A stretch of 64,000 nt of DNA from Bacillota bacterium (GCA_023663285.1 JAMPHT010000009.1:1-64000); one strand, 5' to 3'. Shown: positions 42,833-52,277, numbered from the stretch's first letter. Notes: a model not told the origin generated them from the sequence alone. Made by a program: numbers and translations.

Positions 42833-43984
42833 TTAAAAGACCCCGAATATGGCCATGAATGTGCCGGCGGCTACGGCGGTTCCGATCACGCCTGCCACAT
42901 TAGGCCCCATGGCGTGCATCAGCAGGAAGTTGGTGGGATCTGCCTCCGCGCCCACCTTCTGGGACACACGGGCCGCCATGGGAACGGCGGAAACGCCCGC
43001 AGAGCCAATCAACGGATTCACCTTGCCGTGAGTCGCCCAGCACATCAGCTTGCCGAACAGCACGCCGGCAATGGTGCCCACGATGAAGGCAAGCAGGCCA
43101 AGCGCTACGATCTTCAGGGTATCTGCGTTCAGAAATGCCTCTGCACTGGTGGTTGCACCCACAGAGGTTCCCAGCAGGATGACCACAATATACATCAACG
43201 CGTTGGAAGCCGTCTCTGTCAGCTGTCTTACCACACCGGACTCCCTGAACAGGTTGCCCAGCATCAACATTCCCACAAGAGGCGCCGTAGTGGGCAGGAT
43301 CAGGCTTACCACAATAGTAACAATGATAGGGAACAGGATCTTCTCCAGCTTGGAAACGGGTCTGAGCTGTCCCATCTTGATTTTTCTCTCTTTCTCCGTG
43401 GTAAAGAGCTTCATGAAAGGAGGCTGGATAACGGGCACCAGAGCCATATAGGAGTATGCCGCCACCGCGATGGGACCCATGATCGCCGTCTGCCCCAGCT
43501 TGCTGGCGAGGAAGATGGAGGTAGGACCGTCGGCGCCGCCGATGATGGAGATCGCTGCAGCCGCCATATCGTTAAAGCCCAGAGCAATAGCTCCGAAATA
43601 TGCGGTAAAAATACCGAACTGTGCAGCCGCCCCCAGAAGGAAGCTTTTGGGATTGGCAATCAGCGGCCCAAAGTCCGTCATGGCGCCCACACCCATGAAG
43701 ATCAGGGAGGGCAGGATCGCCAGCTCATCCAGTTTATAGAAGTAATACAGCAGTCCGCCCACACCGTTGGAGGCGTCCTCTGCGTGAAGCATGATGTCGG
43801 GATAAATGTTTACCAACAGCATACCAAAGGCTATCGGAACTAAGAGCAGTGGCTCAAATTCATGACGGATAGCCAGATAAAGGAAAAAGCACGCAACCGC
43901 TATCATGACATAATTCCCTACGGTCAGGTTGAAAAACGCCGTCTGATGAAGCAGGTTGTTCAGCGTAGAACCTATATATTCCAT
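42833..43984 (-). CDS. oadB: Sodium-pumping decarboxylase beta subunit (OadB/MmdB/GcdB)
   Basis: The 383-residue membrane protein has about nine helices and carries out Na+ export coupled to decarboxylation of carboxybiotin. The conserved GGADGPTS segment with its essential Asp and the late NPLIGSAGVSAVPMAARV region are both present. It sits between the biotin-carrier gene and the tandem repeat array. It makes an Na+ gradient that could complement the Rnf complex. Confidence 0.95.
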   Translation of the reverse strand: MEYIGSTLNNLLHQTAFFNLTVGNYVMIAVACFFLYLAIRHEFEPLLLVPIAFGMLLVNIYPDIMLHAEDASNGVGGLLYYFYKLDELAILPSLIFMGVGAMTDFGPLIANPKSFLLGAAAQFGIFTAYFGAIALGFNDMAAAAISIIGGADGPTSIFLASKLGQTAIMGPIAVAAYSYMALVPVIQPPFMKLFTTEKERKIKMGQLRPVSKLEKILFPIIVTIVVSLILPTTAPLVGMLMLGNLFRESGVVRQLTETASNALMYIVVILLGTSVGATTSAEAFLNADTLKIVALGLLAFIVGTIAGVLFGKLMCWATHGKVNPLIGSAGVSAVPMAARVSQKVGAEADPTNFLLMHAMGPNVAGVIGTAVAAGTFMAIFGVF

Positions 43985-44025
43985 TTGTTGACCTCCTGTT
44001 GTCGTTGTCTATAGTGGATGTAAGC

Positions 44026-44400
44026 TTAGTTCATGGTTGCCAGAACCGCACCCGCTTCTACCGCATCGCCGACAGCGACATCAATGCTTGCAACCGTTCC
44101 GTCCTGAGGAGCAACAACGGGGATCTCCATCTTCATGGCCTCGATGATGACAACGGCGTCACCGGCCTTCACTGCGTCACCCGCCTTCTTCTCCAGCTTA
44201 AATACCTTTCCTGCCGCTCCTGCCTCGATCTTAACGCTGCCTGCGCCGCCGGACGCCTTAGGAGCCGCTGCGGGAGCCGCTTTCGGCGCTGCCTTGGGAG
44301 CCGCGGGAGCCTTTGCCGCCACAGGTGCTCCTGTAGATGCGCCTTCTTCCACTGTCACATCGTATACATTTCCGTTTACCGTAATGGTATAATTTTTCAT
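44026..44400 (-). CDS. Biotin carboxyl carrier protein (OadC/MmdC/1.3S type)
   Basis: The 124-residue protein has a short N-terminal strand region, an Ala/Pro/Lys-rich hinge (about 25-50) and a C-terminal biotinyl domain with the EAMKMEI motif (Lys90). It shuttles carboxyl groups between the carboxyltransferases and the membrane beta subunit. The ATG at 44400 has GGAGG eight bases upstream. Confidence 0.95.
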   Translation of the reverse strand: MKNYTITVNGNVYDVTVEEGASTGAPVAAKAPAAPKAAPKAAPAAAPKASGGAGSVKIEAGAAGKVFKLEKKAGDAVKAGDAVVIIEAMKMEIPVVAPQDGTVASIDVAVGDAVEAGAVLATMN

Positions 44401-44486
44401 TTTATTTTCCTCCAAAATAATATTTGTCATTGCTGCTTATCTGATATTTGCCAAAACTTATCTGTCGCTATATCTGTCTTATTTCA

Positions 44487-45281
44487 TCAGCGCCGTACCA
44501 CAGAACGCACCACAAATCCGTCTGCTGACGCCTCGCCCCGGCTTGCCGCTATGGCCGCCGCTATCACCGCCACAAGCTCCGTATCATCCGTCTCGTCCGC
44601 TGATGACTCCTGTACCGTCTCCTGCGCCGCCACATTGTCGGCATTCTCACCGCTGTCCCCGATCTTCGCCAGCGCTCGCTTCGCCGCTGCATCCTGCGCC
44701 TTGTTGATAAATCGGAAACAGGAAATGATAAGGGAGATCAATATCAGTACGGCAAACACGGTACACATTCCGATCAGAGTATTCATTGCCGCCTTTGCCA
44801 TCAGCTGGCCCATTGAGGCAGTGGGATTCAGCGCCACGGATTCCAGCCGCATGAACAGGTCATTGGAAAAGACGATCTCCGCCACTGCGTCCTGCTTCTC
44901 CCCTGTGACAGGAAGCTCCACGATGATCTGCTTTCCGTCAAGCTTTACCTCCGCTTCACCCGTTCCGGTGATGCTTCCTATGGTATTCAGACCTGATTCA
45001 AAGGACTGTACGCCGGTCACCACCGCGTTTCCTTCCACCATTATTCCAAAATACTGCTCACACAGATACTCGATCTCCTCATTGGTCTCCATTTCCGCTA
45101 CGGCAAAGGGTACGTCATTGCAAAGGTAATCGTTAAAAAGGGATACGACGGCAGCCGATGCATCCCCGGCGCTGTCCACCCTGCTCTGCTCGTAGGCCGT
45201 CATCCCCTCGCCTTCCCCGCAGGCAGTCAGTCCAAATACACAGGCGATCATACAAACATAAGCCAATAGTTTCTTCTTCAT
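44487..45281 (-). CDS. OadG-type small subunit fused to a lipoprotein domain
   Basis: The 264-residue protein starts with a lipoprotein signal (lipobox GLTAC, Cys21). An extracytoplasmic domain (about 30-160) is followed by one membrane helix (about 168-192, MNTLIGMCTVFAVLILISLI). The cytoplasmic tail ends in DDTELVAVIAAAIAASRGEAS, the typical OadG C-terminus. OadG/MmdD subunits are normally about 80-140 residues and assemble the complex. The extra domain places part of this subunit outside the membrane. Its location in the operon supports the assignment. Confidence 0.82.
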   Translation of the reverse strand: MKKKLLAYVCMIACVFGLTACGEGEGMTAYEQSRVDSAGDASAAVVSLFNDYLCNDVPFAVAEMETNEEIEYLCEQYFGIMVEGNAVVTGVQSFESGLNTIGSITGTGEAEVKLDGKQIIVELPVTGEKQDAVAEIVFSNDLFMRLESVALNPTASMGQLMAKAAMNTLIGMCTVFAVLILISLIISCFRFINKAQDAAAKRALAKIGDSGENADNVAAQETVQESSADETDDTELVAVIAAAIAASRGEASADGFVVRSVVRR

Positions 45282-45299
45282 TTTGCTCTCATCACCTCT

Positions 45300-46730
45300 C
45301 TATACTGTTCCGTGCTTTTTAACGGGACGGTCCTCGCTCTTGGTAAAGAGCATCTCAAAGGCGCCGATGACATACTTTCTGGTATCCGCAGCCTCCACGA
45401 TCCTGTCCACATACCCTCTTCTTGCAGCGCCTGCCGCCGAAAGCTGCAGAGCCTCATAGGCTGCCGCCTTCTCGCTGATCACGTCAGCCCCCTGGCCATC
45501 ATACATGATCTTCGCGGCCAGCTTGCCCTCCATGGCGCCGATCTCCGCATCCGGCCAGGCATAGGTGATATCCGCCCCGATTGCCTTGGAATTCATCACC
45601 ACAGCCGCTGTTCCAAGCGCCTTGCCGATCACCACGTTCACCTTGGGAACGGTTGCGTTTGCAAAAGCATAGGTAAGCCTTGCCGCGGCCCTGGCAATGC
45701 CCTTTTCCGAGCACATATCAGCCTTATAGCCCTTCACATTGGTGAGCGTCAGAACGGGAATGTCGAAAGCGTCGCAGAAATTCACGAAGTCCGCCGCCTT
45801 GTCGCAGCCCTGTTTTGACAGGACAGCATCCAGCTTCTCCGCCACCTTGCCTTCTTCGTCGCACACCTCGCTGCGATTTGCCACAGCGCCTACGGTCACG
45901 CCGTCCAGCTTCATAAAGCCCACTACCATATCCTTCGCGTAGTTCGCCTTCAACTCAAAGAAATCATTGTTGTCCGCCAGCATGGACAGAGCGATGGATG
46001 TGTCTCCCACACAGCTTGCCAGCTCCCCGCAGATACGGTTCAGATCGTCCGTACACTCCACAATGTCACTGCCCTCATTATTGTTTGCAGGCAGGAATCC
46101 GATCAGATCGCGGATACCTGCCAGAATAGCCGTCTCATCCGCAACCACATCCACTATGCCGCTCTCCTCAGACTGGAATGCCGCAGAAGCGGAATCGCAC
46201 TTTGTGACCACATTGCCGTCCAGCGCATTGGGCGCATTGACAAAAAGCTTTGCGTTCTTCTCCTCCATAAAGGTAAAATCCGTCAGGGTGGAGAACAGGG
46301 CAAGTCCACCGCCGCAGCTGCCCAGAACTGCCGTGATCTGGGGAATCACGCCGGATGCAAGGGTCTGCTTCTTATAGATGGCGCCAAAAGCATTCAGCGC
46401 ATCCGTCGCCTCCTGTAATCTCAACCCGGCGGAATCAATGAGGCCAATGACAGGGGACCCTGTTTTCATGGCCAGATCATATAGATTGGTGATTTTTTTC
46501 GCGTGCATCTCGCCCACCGTACCGTTCATCACGGACACGTCCTGGCTGTACACGTACACAGGCTTGCCGCCTATCACTCCATAGCCGGTCACGCAACCGT
46601 CAGAAGGAGTTTCGTCCGGTTTCATATTGAAATCCGTGGCTCTTGCAGTTACAAGTCCGCCGATCTCAACGAAACTGTTGTCATCGAGCAAAGCTGCTAT
46701 TCTTTGACTCGCTTTTGATGTACTACTCAT
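45300..46730 (-). CDS. Acyl-CoA carboxyltransferase (MmdA/12S type)
   Basis: The 476-residue protein has the two crotonase-like halves of biotin-dependent acyl-CoA carboxyltransferases. The N-terminal half has QRIAALLDDNSFVEIG, VYVYSQDVSVMNGTVGEMHAKKI and the oxyanion segment GSCGGGLALFSTLTDF. The C-terminal half has NRSE and a VVIGKALGTAAVVMNSK segment. It is divergent from classical MmdA (about 510 residues), so methylmalonyl-CoA is a likely but unproven substrate. It is the first gene of the operon; the ATG at 46730 has GGAGGG nine bases upstream. Confidence 0.85.
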   Translation of the reverse strand: MSSTSKASQRIAALLDDNSFVEIGGLVTARATDFNMKPDETPSDGCVTGYGVIGGKPVYVYSQDVSVMNGTVGEMHAKKITNLYDLAMKTGSPVIGLIDSAGLRLQEATDALNAFGAIYKKQTLASGVIPQITAVLGSCGGGLALFSTLTDFTFMEEKNAKLFVNAPNALDGNVVTKCDSASAAFQSEESGIVDVVADETAILAGIRDLIGFLPANNNEGSDIVECTDDLNRICGELASCVGDTSIALSMLADNNDFFELKANYAKDMVVGFMKLDGVTVGAVANRSEVCDEEGKVAEKLDAVLSKQGCDKAADFVNFCDAFDIPVLTLTNVKGYKADMCSEKGIARAAARLTYAFANATVPKVNVVIGKALGTAAVVMNSKAIGADITYAWPDAEIGAMEGKLAAKIMYDGQGADVISEKAAAYEALQLSAAGAARRGYVDRIVEAADTRKYVIGAFEMLFTKSEDRPVKKHGTV

Positions 46731-46781
46731 GCTTTCAGCCCTCCGTTTATATAAATAAATGCAGAACATTCCGAATCGGGA

Positions 46782-46837
46782 AAACAAATTTCCCCCGATT
46801 ATCCCTTTCAGTATACCATAAAAAAAGCAACTCGCAA
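46782..46837 (-). promoter_or_regulatory. Promoter and leader hairpin of the sodium-pump operon
   Basis: On the minus strand TTGCGA (46832-46837) and TATACT (46810-46815) have a 16-bp spacer; the -35 overlaps the preceding terminator. A leader hairpin (AATCGGGGGAAA with TTTTCCCGATT, 46782-46808) follows the start point. Confidence 0.45.
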
Positions 46838-46849
46838 AGAACGAATTGC
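46827..46849. terminator. Terminator after the D,D-carboxypeptidase gene
   Basis: GCAATTCG pairs with CGAGTTGC (one wobble) and is followed by seven T on the minus strand; the plus strand also has a T run. Confidence 0.8.
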
Positions 46850-46880
46850 ATTTTTTTCTAAATTTTACCGATTTATTTTT

Positions 46881-48347
46881 TTATCCTTTGCATGAACCCA
46901 GAAACCTGTTCAGTATCTGCTTCACACACCACTCCAGACTGATCTTGGGCACGGTATCCACGGTGACGATCTTCTCCCGCTTATAGACGTTCTCGCCTAC
47001 CGCATACCGGATCTCCCCCACCTGAGTCCTGCTTTCCACCGGGGCGGTCAGATTTTTTTCCCATTCATACTCCACCCTGATCTCCTCATCCGCCCGCAGA
47101 AGCAGCCCATCCACATTCCGGCAGACCGTCTCTCCGCTTTCCATGCTTCCGCTTTCCATCCCTTTCGGCTCCGTATTTTCTCCCTTGGTTTCAAACCCTT
47201 CCGGTTCCCCTGTTTCCGTATTTTCTTCCGCCACGGCCAGATTCGTATAAGCCAGATCTCCCAGGCGGTCCGTCTGCCCGTTCTGTACGGGGACCGGTTC
47301 CAGCAGGCTTTCGTCAAAGGCGGTCCCTGCCTCATCAAAGCTCCTGTAAAAGTAATTCTCCAGGCCGTATTCCATCAGCTCTTTTGTGTCGCTCCACTTC
47401 CAGGTCTTATGGCTCGGCCAGCCGCAGGCAAGCAGGGCCACCACAAAGGTTCTGCCGTCCCGCTCCAGAGCTCCTACATAGCAGTACCCTGCTTTGTTTG
47501 TAAAACCGGTCTTTCCGCTGAGCGCGCCGCTCATCATGTTCAAAAAAGCATTGTGGTTGGTACAGGAAAAGCTGCGCCCGTTTGCATAAAAGCTGTGATT
47601 TGCCGTTCTCGTGATCTCCAGAAAAGCGTCCTTCTGCGGGGACTCTCTCACACAATAAGACATGATCCTTGCCAGCTCCGCCGCCGTGGTACAATGCTCT
47701 TTCTGTATGACAGTACCGTCCCGCAGGGTAAACTCCTGGGTGGCGTCCAGCCCATTTGGCGTGATAAACCAGCTGTCCCTGCACCCCAGCTCCACGGCCT
47801 TTTCATTCATCAGTCTGGCAAACGCCGCCACTGCTTTCCCGCTCTCCTCCGCAGTGTACTCCCCCGCCGGCTTATCCCGCAGGGGCTGCTCCAGCAGACG
47901 CTTTCCCACATACTCCGCCAACGCCACCGCCGAATCATTGTGGGACTCCAGCATCAGGGAATACAGCAGGTCTCCCACCGTATACTGCTCCCCTTTCTGT
48001 AAGTACAGCTTTACCTTCGGCATACCCGCCGCATAGGAGGACACCTCAAGAGTCTCATCCAAAGAGGCATTTTCCAGCACCAGGATACAGGTCAGTATTT
48101 TGGTGGTGCTGGCCATTGCCATAGGCGTATCCGCGTTTTTCCCGTACAGCACCCTCCCCGTATCCCCATCCATAAGCACCGCTGCCGTGGCATACAGGGA
48201 AATATCCGCCTCCGGATAAACTCCGTTCACCTCCGCATACAAGGGTGTATCCGCCTCCGAAAGCGCCGCCTCCCCGACGCTGCCCGCACTCAGCCCTACC
48301 GTCAAAAAAAGGGCGCAAAAAAAGCCCCATATTATTTTCATCCGCAT
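46881..48347 (-). CDS. D-alanyl-D-alanine carboxypeptidase (S11, DacF-like)
   Basis: The 488-residue secreted penicillin-binding protein has a signal peptide (about 1-28). The three S11 motifs are present: ASTTK with the active serine, SHN in LESHNDSAV, and KTG in SGKTGFTNKAGYC. It trims D-alanine from peptidoglycan stem peptides. The C-terminal part contains a Glu/Gly/Thr/Met-rich stretch (about 365-405) and a domain ending in a basic segment, perhaps a membrane anchor. It lies downstream of scpB and may be co-transcribed from the scpA promoter. Confidence 0.9.
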   Translation of the reverse strand: MRMKIIWGFFCALFLTVGLSAGSVGEAALSEADTPLYAEVNGVYPEADISLYATAAVLMDGDTGRVLYGKNADTPMAMASTTKILTCILVLENASLDETLEVSSYAAGMPKVKLYLQKGEQYTVGDLLYSLMLESHNDSAVALAEYVGKRLLEQPLRDKPAGEYTAEESGKAVAAFARLMNEKAVELGCRDSWFITPNGLDATQEFTLRDGTVIQKEHCTTAAELARIMSYCVRESPQKDAFLEITRTANHSFYANGRSFSCTNHNAFLNMMSGALSGKTGFTNKAGYCYVGALERDGRTFVVALLACGWPSHKTWKWSDTKELMEYGLENYFYRSFDEAGTAFDESLLEPVPVQNGQTDRLGDLAYTNLAVAEENTETGEPEGFETKGENTEPKGMESGSMESGETVCRNVDGLLLRADEEIRVEYEWEKNLTAPVESRTQVGEIRYAVGENVYKREKIVTVDTVPKISLEWCVKQILNRFLGSCKG

Positions 48348-48412
48348 TTTTTCATCTCACAAAACATGGATTTTTAATAATATATGAGGCCGCTCTTTCA
48401 AATAGAAACAGC

Positions 48413-48982
48413 TCAGACATCCAACTGCATTTGTACTTCCGCTTCCGCCTGCTGCTTGAACTCTTCTATCTGCACCGGGTTCAGCTCAGGCAGCTCCTCC
48501 AGGCTCTTCACGCCGAAGCTGCGCAGGAACTGCTCCGTGGTTCCGAACAGCAGGGGCCTTCCGGGAGCATTCAGTCTCCCAAGCTCCGTTATCAGATCAT
48601 ATTCCAACAGCTTGTTGATGGCATGGTCGCAGCTGACCCCGCGGACCCGCTCGATCTCCGCTCTGGTTATGGGCTGCTTATAGGCAATAATAGACAGGGT
48701 CTCCAGCACAGTGTCCGTCAACGCCATCTTCCTGGGCGCCCTGGCGATCTTGATCAGATACTCATACATCTCCGCCTTGGTACAAAGCTGCACCGCATCC
48801 TCAAACCAGACGAGGGCGATCCCCCGGTCCTCTCCGGCGTACCGCTCCTCCATCTCTTTCAATATTTCTCTTGTGACCTTTACATCCTCTTCTATCACAT
48901 CGGCAAGGCTCTTCACCTCCACCGAGTCTCCCATGGTAAACAGTACTGCCTCCAGTACCGCCGCCGCTCTGGTCCGCTCCAT
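48413..48982 (-). CDS. scpB: Segregation and condensation protein B
   Basis: The 189-residue protein has two winged-helix domains. LEAVLFTMGDSVEV is the typical start and LETLSIIAYKQPITRAEIERVRGV the typical second-domain segment. ScpB joins ScpA and SMC in the condensin complex that compacts and segregates the chromosome. It follows scpA by 77 bases. Confidence 0.95.
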   Translation of the reverse strand: MERTRAAAVLEAVLFTMGDSVEVKSLADVIEEDVKVTREILKEMEERYAGEDRGIALVWFEDAVQLCTKAEMYEYLIKIARAPRKMALTDTVLETLSIIAYKQPITRAEIERVRGVSCDHAINKLLEYDLITELGRLNAPGRPLLFGTTEQFLRSFGVKSLEELPELNPVQIEEFKQQAEAEVQMQLDV

Positions 48983-49059
48983 ATGTATACCTCTCTGCGT
49001 GCCCTAAACACTCATACCAACAATGGAATCCACCTGAAAAACGCTGATTTTGTGTTCTC

Positions 49060-49815
49060 TTAGTGTGCGCCTGCCAATTGTGAAGTAATGATGATATCGT
49101 CAAAAATATTTTCCTGACTGATCACTATTTTACCCACCTTCATCAGCTCAAGTATGATCAAAAATGTTACGATCAGCTCCATCTTGCTGGACTGCTTCTC
49201 TAAAAGCCTGCGAAAGCTGAAGCATTTGTGTTCTCTGGCATATGCCTCCACATAAAGGGACTTTGCCTCCATATCTACCTCTTCCTTCTCGATATTTCCA
49301 TATCGGCTCCGGATGGGGTCGATCTTGTCCTCCTGCTTCCGTACAATAAACTTAAAGATCTCATGGAGCTTATTCAGCGTCATATCCCCGATCAGCTCCT
49401 CATAATCAATGGGCTGCCTGTATGCCGCCACCTCCTCCGGCAGCTTCTGCACCCGGTACAGATTACGCTCCGCGTCCACCTGCCTGTCCCGAAGTTCAAA
49501 GGACATGAACCGGTACATCTTGTACTCTAACAGCTTCTGTACCAGCTCCGCTCTCGGATCCTCTTCCTCCCCTTCCTCATTTACCTCCTTTGGCAGAAGC
49601 ATACGGCACTTAATGTCGATCAGGGTCGCCGCCATCACAAGGAACTCGCTCATCACGTTCATATCGCTGCTTTCCATCTGTTTGATGTAATCCAGATACT
49701 GCTCCGTGATCTCCACAATGGGGATGTCATAAATATCAATTTTATTTTTATCGATCAGATGAAGCAAAAGGTCCAAAGGTCCTTCAAACACTTCAAGCTT
49801 TACAGGTATCGCCAT
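49060..49815 (-). CDS. scpA: Segregation and condensation protein A
   Basis: The 251-residue kleisin starts with KLEVFEGPLDLLLHLIDKNKIDIYDIPI, split here into recognisable family parts: FEGPLDLLLHL and KIDIYDIPI. It bridges the SMC heads. The ATG at 49815 has GAGG six bases upstream; the open frame extends 23 codons further without a binding site. A promoter lies at 49846-49875. Confidence 0.95.
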   Translation of the reverse strand: MAIPVKLEVFEGPLDLLLHLIDKNKIDIYDIPIVEITEQYLDYIKQMESSDMNVMSEFLVMAATLIDIKCRMLLPKEVNEEGEEEDPRAELVQKLLEYKMYRFMSFELRDRQVDAERNLYRVQKLPEEVAAYRQPIDYEELIGDMTLNKLHEIFKFIVRKQEDKIDPIRSRYGNIEKEEVDMEAKSLYVEAYAREHKCFSFRRLLEKQSSKMELIVTFLIILELMKVGKIVISQENIFDDIIITSQLAGAH

Positions 49816-49845
49816 AATTTCCTCGCAAATGAAAATCTGTTCCCT

Positions 49846-49875
49846 ATTGTAGCAGACTTCACCCTGAAATCGCAA
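49846..49875 (-). promoter_or_regulatory. Promoter of scpAB
   Basis: On the minus strand TTGCGA (49870-49875) and TACAAT (49846-49851) are separated by 18 bp, about 30 bases before the scpA start. Confidence 0.6.
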
Positions 49876-49912
49876 GAGGAACATATGTTTCAGTCTCGCT
49901 CATTATGGGGCG

Positions 49913-50785
49913 CTAGGTGGTCTCCTGTTCTTCCGGATAAAGCTCCACCACCCACAGCTCTCCCGGATTAAAGATCCTGACAGGAATCGTGTGCATCCCT
50001 AAGCCCCGGCTCAGGAGCATCACCGCCCGGCCATCCTCAAAAACACCTCCGTCATACTTTGGAAAAGGCCGCAGGCTGGGAGAAATGACCCCTCTGCCCA
50101 GAAAAGGGATGCGGATCACGCCGCCATGCACGTGCCCCGCCACTGTCAAGTCAGCCCCCCACTGTGCATATTCAGGGAAAAAGTCCGGATTATGGGCAAT
50201 GAGCAATGTATAACGACTGTTATCCGGCGTTCCCAGAATCTGTCTCAGGTACTCCTTCTCCATCTGTTTTTTCTGAAACCGCCGATAATAATTTTTAGCG
50301 ATCTCCGCGCCATACACTGTGATTCCGCTGTCCTCCAGATTCACATGGCTGTTTACAAGAGGCTCGATCCCCATGTCTTTCAGGGCTTGTCCATACTCCT
50401 CCGCCATACTGCCGTAGGTCTGGGGATATAGCTTCAGGCGGTGCTCGTGGTTTCCGTTACCGTAATATACCGGGAACTCCTTCGACAGCTCACCCAGGAA
50501 ATGAATCGCCGGCTCCAAAGACTTCCCCGGCCGGGCAGTCAAAATATCACCCGCTATCAATATCATATCCGGCTTCTGCGCCCGGATCGCCTCCAAAAGC
50601 AATCGGTTCTCCTTCCCATAACATTTGTTATGCAAGTCTGCCAGCACCACCGCCCGCACAGGCTTTCTGATGCGCCGGTCCCGCAGACCCAGCCGGCGCA
50701 CCACAAAGCGGTTGCTGTCATACAACGTCACCCACATTATCAAAATACAGAGGACCCCAAAAAGGGTAACCAAAACATCTGTCAT
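49913..50785 (-). CDS. Membrane-anchored metallophosphoesterase (YkuE-like)
   Basis: The 290-residue protein has an N-terminal membrane helix (about 3-22) and a calcineurin-like phosphoesterase domain. Metal-binding motifs are DLHNK, GDI, GNHEH and AGHVHGG. Bacillus relatives act on lipid or cell-wall linked substrates, but specificity is unknown. It lies between the second carboxypeptidase gene and scpA. Confidence 0.88.
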   Translation of the reverse strand: MTDVLVTLFGVLCILIMWVTLYDSNRFVVRRLGLRDRRIRKPVRAVVLADLHNKCYGKENRLLLEAIRAQKPDMILIAGDILTARPGKSLEPAIHFLGELSKEFPVYYGNGNHEHRLKLYPQTYGSMAEEYGQALKDMGIEPLVNSHVNLEDSGITVYGAEIAKNYYRRFQKKQMEKEYLRQILGTPDNSRYTLLIAHNPDFFPEYAQWGADLTVAGHVHGGVIRIPFLGRGVISPSLRPFPKYDGGVFEDGRAVMLLSRGLGMHTIPVRIFNPGELWVVELYPEEQETT

Positions 50786-50833
50786 TCTATTCCTCCATGC
50801 CAGAGCAGTTCCTCCACCGCCCTTATTTCCGGC

Positions 50834-51994
50834 TTACAGAAGAAAGAATCCCCATGCCTTCTTCATATAGTCTGTAAAACCGGCCTTTTCCACTGTATCC
50901 GCATACAGAACAGACACACTCCCTATCTCAACTCCATCCAGATAATACCGCACTCTGCCTGCCTCACCGCCCTCCACCGCAGGCGCCTGCACAGCTTCAG
51001 GCAGCTCCATGACCCTTTCCACCGAGGACAGATCGCTTCCCTGGGTATCCAGATATCGGAACTCCCCCTCATACTTCAGCGGTACGCTTTCCTTTACTCC
51101 GCCTTTTACCTCCAGCGGATCTAAGGGCTGCGTATTCTCATCTATGTATAGCTTGCAGCTGCCGAAGCCATAGGTCATAAGGGTCTGCACGTCTCCCGAC
51201 CGGGTCTTTGAGTCCGGCGCGCCCATAACTACTGCTATTAAATCTATGCCATCCTTGCTTGCCGTAGCCGAAATACAGTATTTTGCCTTGCTTGTAAAAC
51301 CGGTTTTCAACCCGGTGGTATACTGATACTGCTTCAGCAGCTTATTGGTACTGCTTAAGGTAAAATTACTTGTTCCCTGAGGCGTCACATGGGTGATGTC
51401 CTCCATCCAGATCTTTGTATAATCAAAAATCTCCGGATGGTTTACCGTCAGTTCCCTGGACATGACTGCAATATCCCTGGCGCAGGAATAATGATCGTCG
51501 GAATCAGTCAGTCCGCAGCAGTCCTCAAAATGAGTGTCCACCATTCCCAGCTCCAGAGCTCTTTCGTTCATCATCTCCACAAAGCTCTCCTCGCTGCCCG
51601 CAACGTGCTCCGCCACAGCCACACTGGCGTCATTTCCCGACGCCACCACAATACACTTGATCATGGTTTCCAGAGACTGTACCTCTCCCTGGGCCAGAAA
51701 CACCTGGGATCCGCCCATGGAACTGGCGTGCTCACTGGTAAGCACATCATCCGTCAGCTTCACCTTCCCCGCATCCAGCGCCTCGAAGGTCAGCAGCAGG
51801 GTCATGATCTTCGTGACGCTGGCCAGACTGCGCCGCTCCGTGGAATTTGATTCATAAATGACCTGCCCCGTGGAGCTTTCTATCAGGATGACCGATGGGG
51901 ATGAAACCGACACGCCGGCGCTTACCGACAACGCTGCCGTTACCCAGCAGACCACTGCCATAAGCAGCGCTGCCAAAGATTTTTTCAAATACAT
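50834..51994 (-). CDS. D-alanyl-D-alanine carboxypeptidase (S11, second copy)
   Basis: The 386-residue protein has a signal peptide (about 1-26), SVTK with the active serine, SGN in VVASGNDASVA, and KTG in GLKTGFTSKA. A C-terminal beta domain (about 280-365) precedes a final amphipathic helix (FTDYMKKAWGFFLL), the usual membrane anchor of this group. It differs clearly from the copy at 46881-48347. GAGG precedes the ATG. Confidence 0.93.
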   Translation of the reverse strand: MYLKKSLAALLMAVVCWVTAALSVSAGVSVSSPSVILIESSTGQVIYESNSTERRSLASVTKIMTLLLTFEALDAGKVKLTDDVLTSEHASSMGGSQVFLAQGEVQSLETMIKCIVVASGNDASVAVAEHVAGSEESFVEMMNERALELGMVDTHFEDCCGLTDSDDHYSCARDIAVMSRELTVNHPEIFDYTKIWMEDITHVTPQGTSNFTLSSTNKLLKQYQYTTGLKTGFTSKAKYCISATASKDGIDLIAVVMGAPDSKTRSGDVQTLMTYGFGSCKLYIDENTQPLDPLEVKGGVKESVPLKYEGEFRYLDTQGSDLSSVERVMELPEAVQAPAVEGGEAGRVRYYLDGVEIGSVSVLYADTVEKAGFTDYMKKAWGFFLL

Positions 51995-52064
51995 AATGCC
52001 TCACTTCCATTTTCCAAATTCCTATTCAAAGATATGAAGCAGCCATATTTGATAGAACAGGAAA

Positions 52065-52087
52065 CCCCCGGTTTATGCAACCGAGGG
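52065..52087 (-). terminator. Terminator of rpsU
   Basis: CCCTCGGTT pairs with AACCGGGGG (one mismatch) around GCATA on the minus strand, then TTT, 14 bases after the rpsU stop. Confidence 0.75.
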
Positions 52088-52100
52088 TCCGTTTACGCTT

Positions 52101-52277
52101 TTAGTTATATTTACGTTTTCTTGCCGCTTCGGACTTTTTCTTACGTCTTACACTGGGCTTTTCGTAATGCTCGCGCTTACGAATCTCCTGCTGAATACCC
52201 GCCTTGGCGCAGCTTCTCTTGAAACGGCGCAATGCGCTGTCCAAAGTCTCATTTTCTTTTACGATTACGTTTGACAT
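52101..52277 (-). CDS. rpsU: 30S ribosomal protein S21
   Basis: The 58-residue basic protein begins [18 protein letters not shown] and ends in a Lys/Arg-rich tail. It matches bacterial S21, which aids initiation-site recognition. GGAGGG precedes the ATG. It has its own promoter and terminator. Confidence 0.97.
   Translation of the reverse strand: MSNVIVKENETLDSALRRFKRSCAKAGIQQEIRKREHYEKPSVRRKKKSEAARKRKYN

Noticed and set aside
42575..43843. 422-codon plus-strand frame running through the tandem repeats and opposite the oadB gene
   Set aside because: It starts in the repeat array and continues as antisense of a membrane subunit; no recognisable domain.
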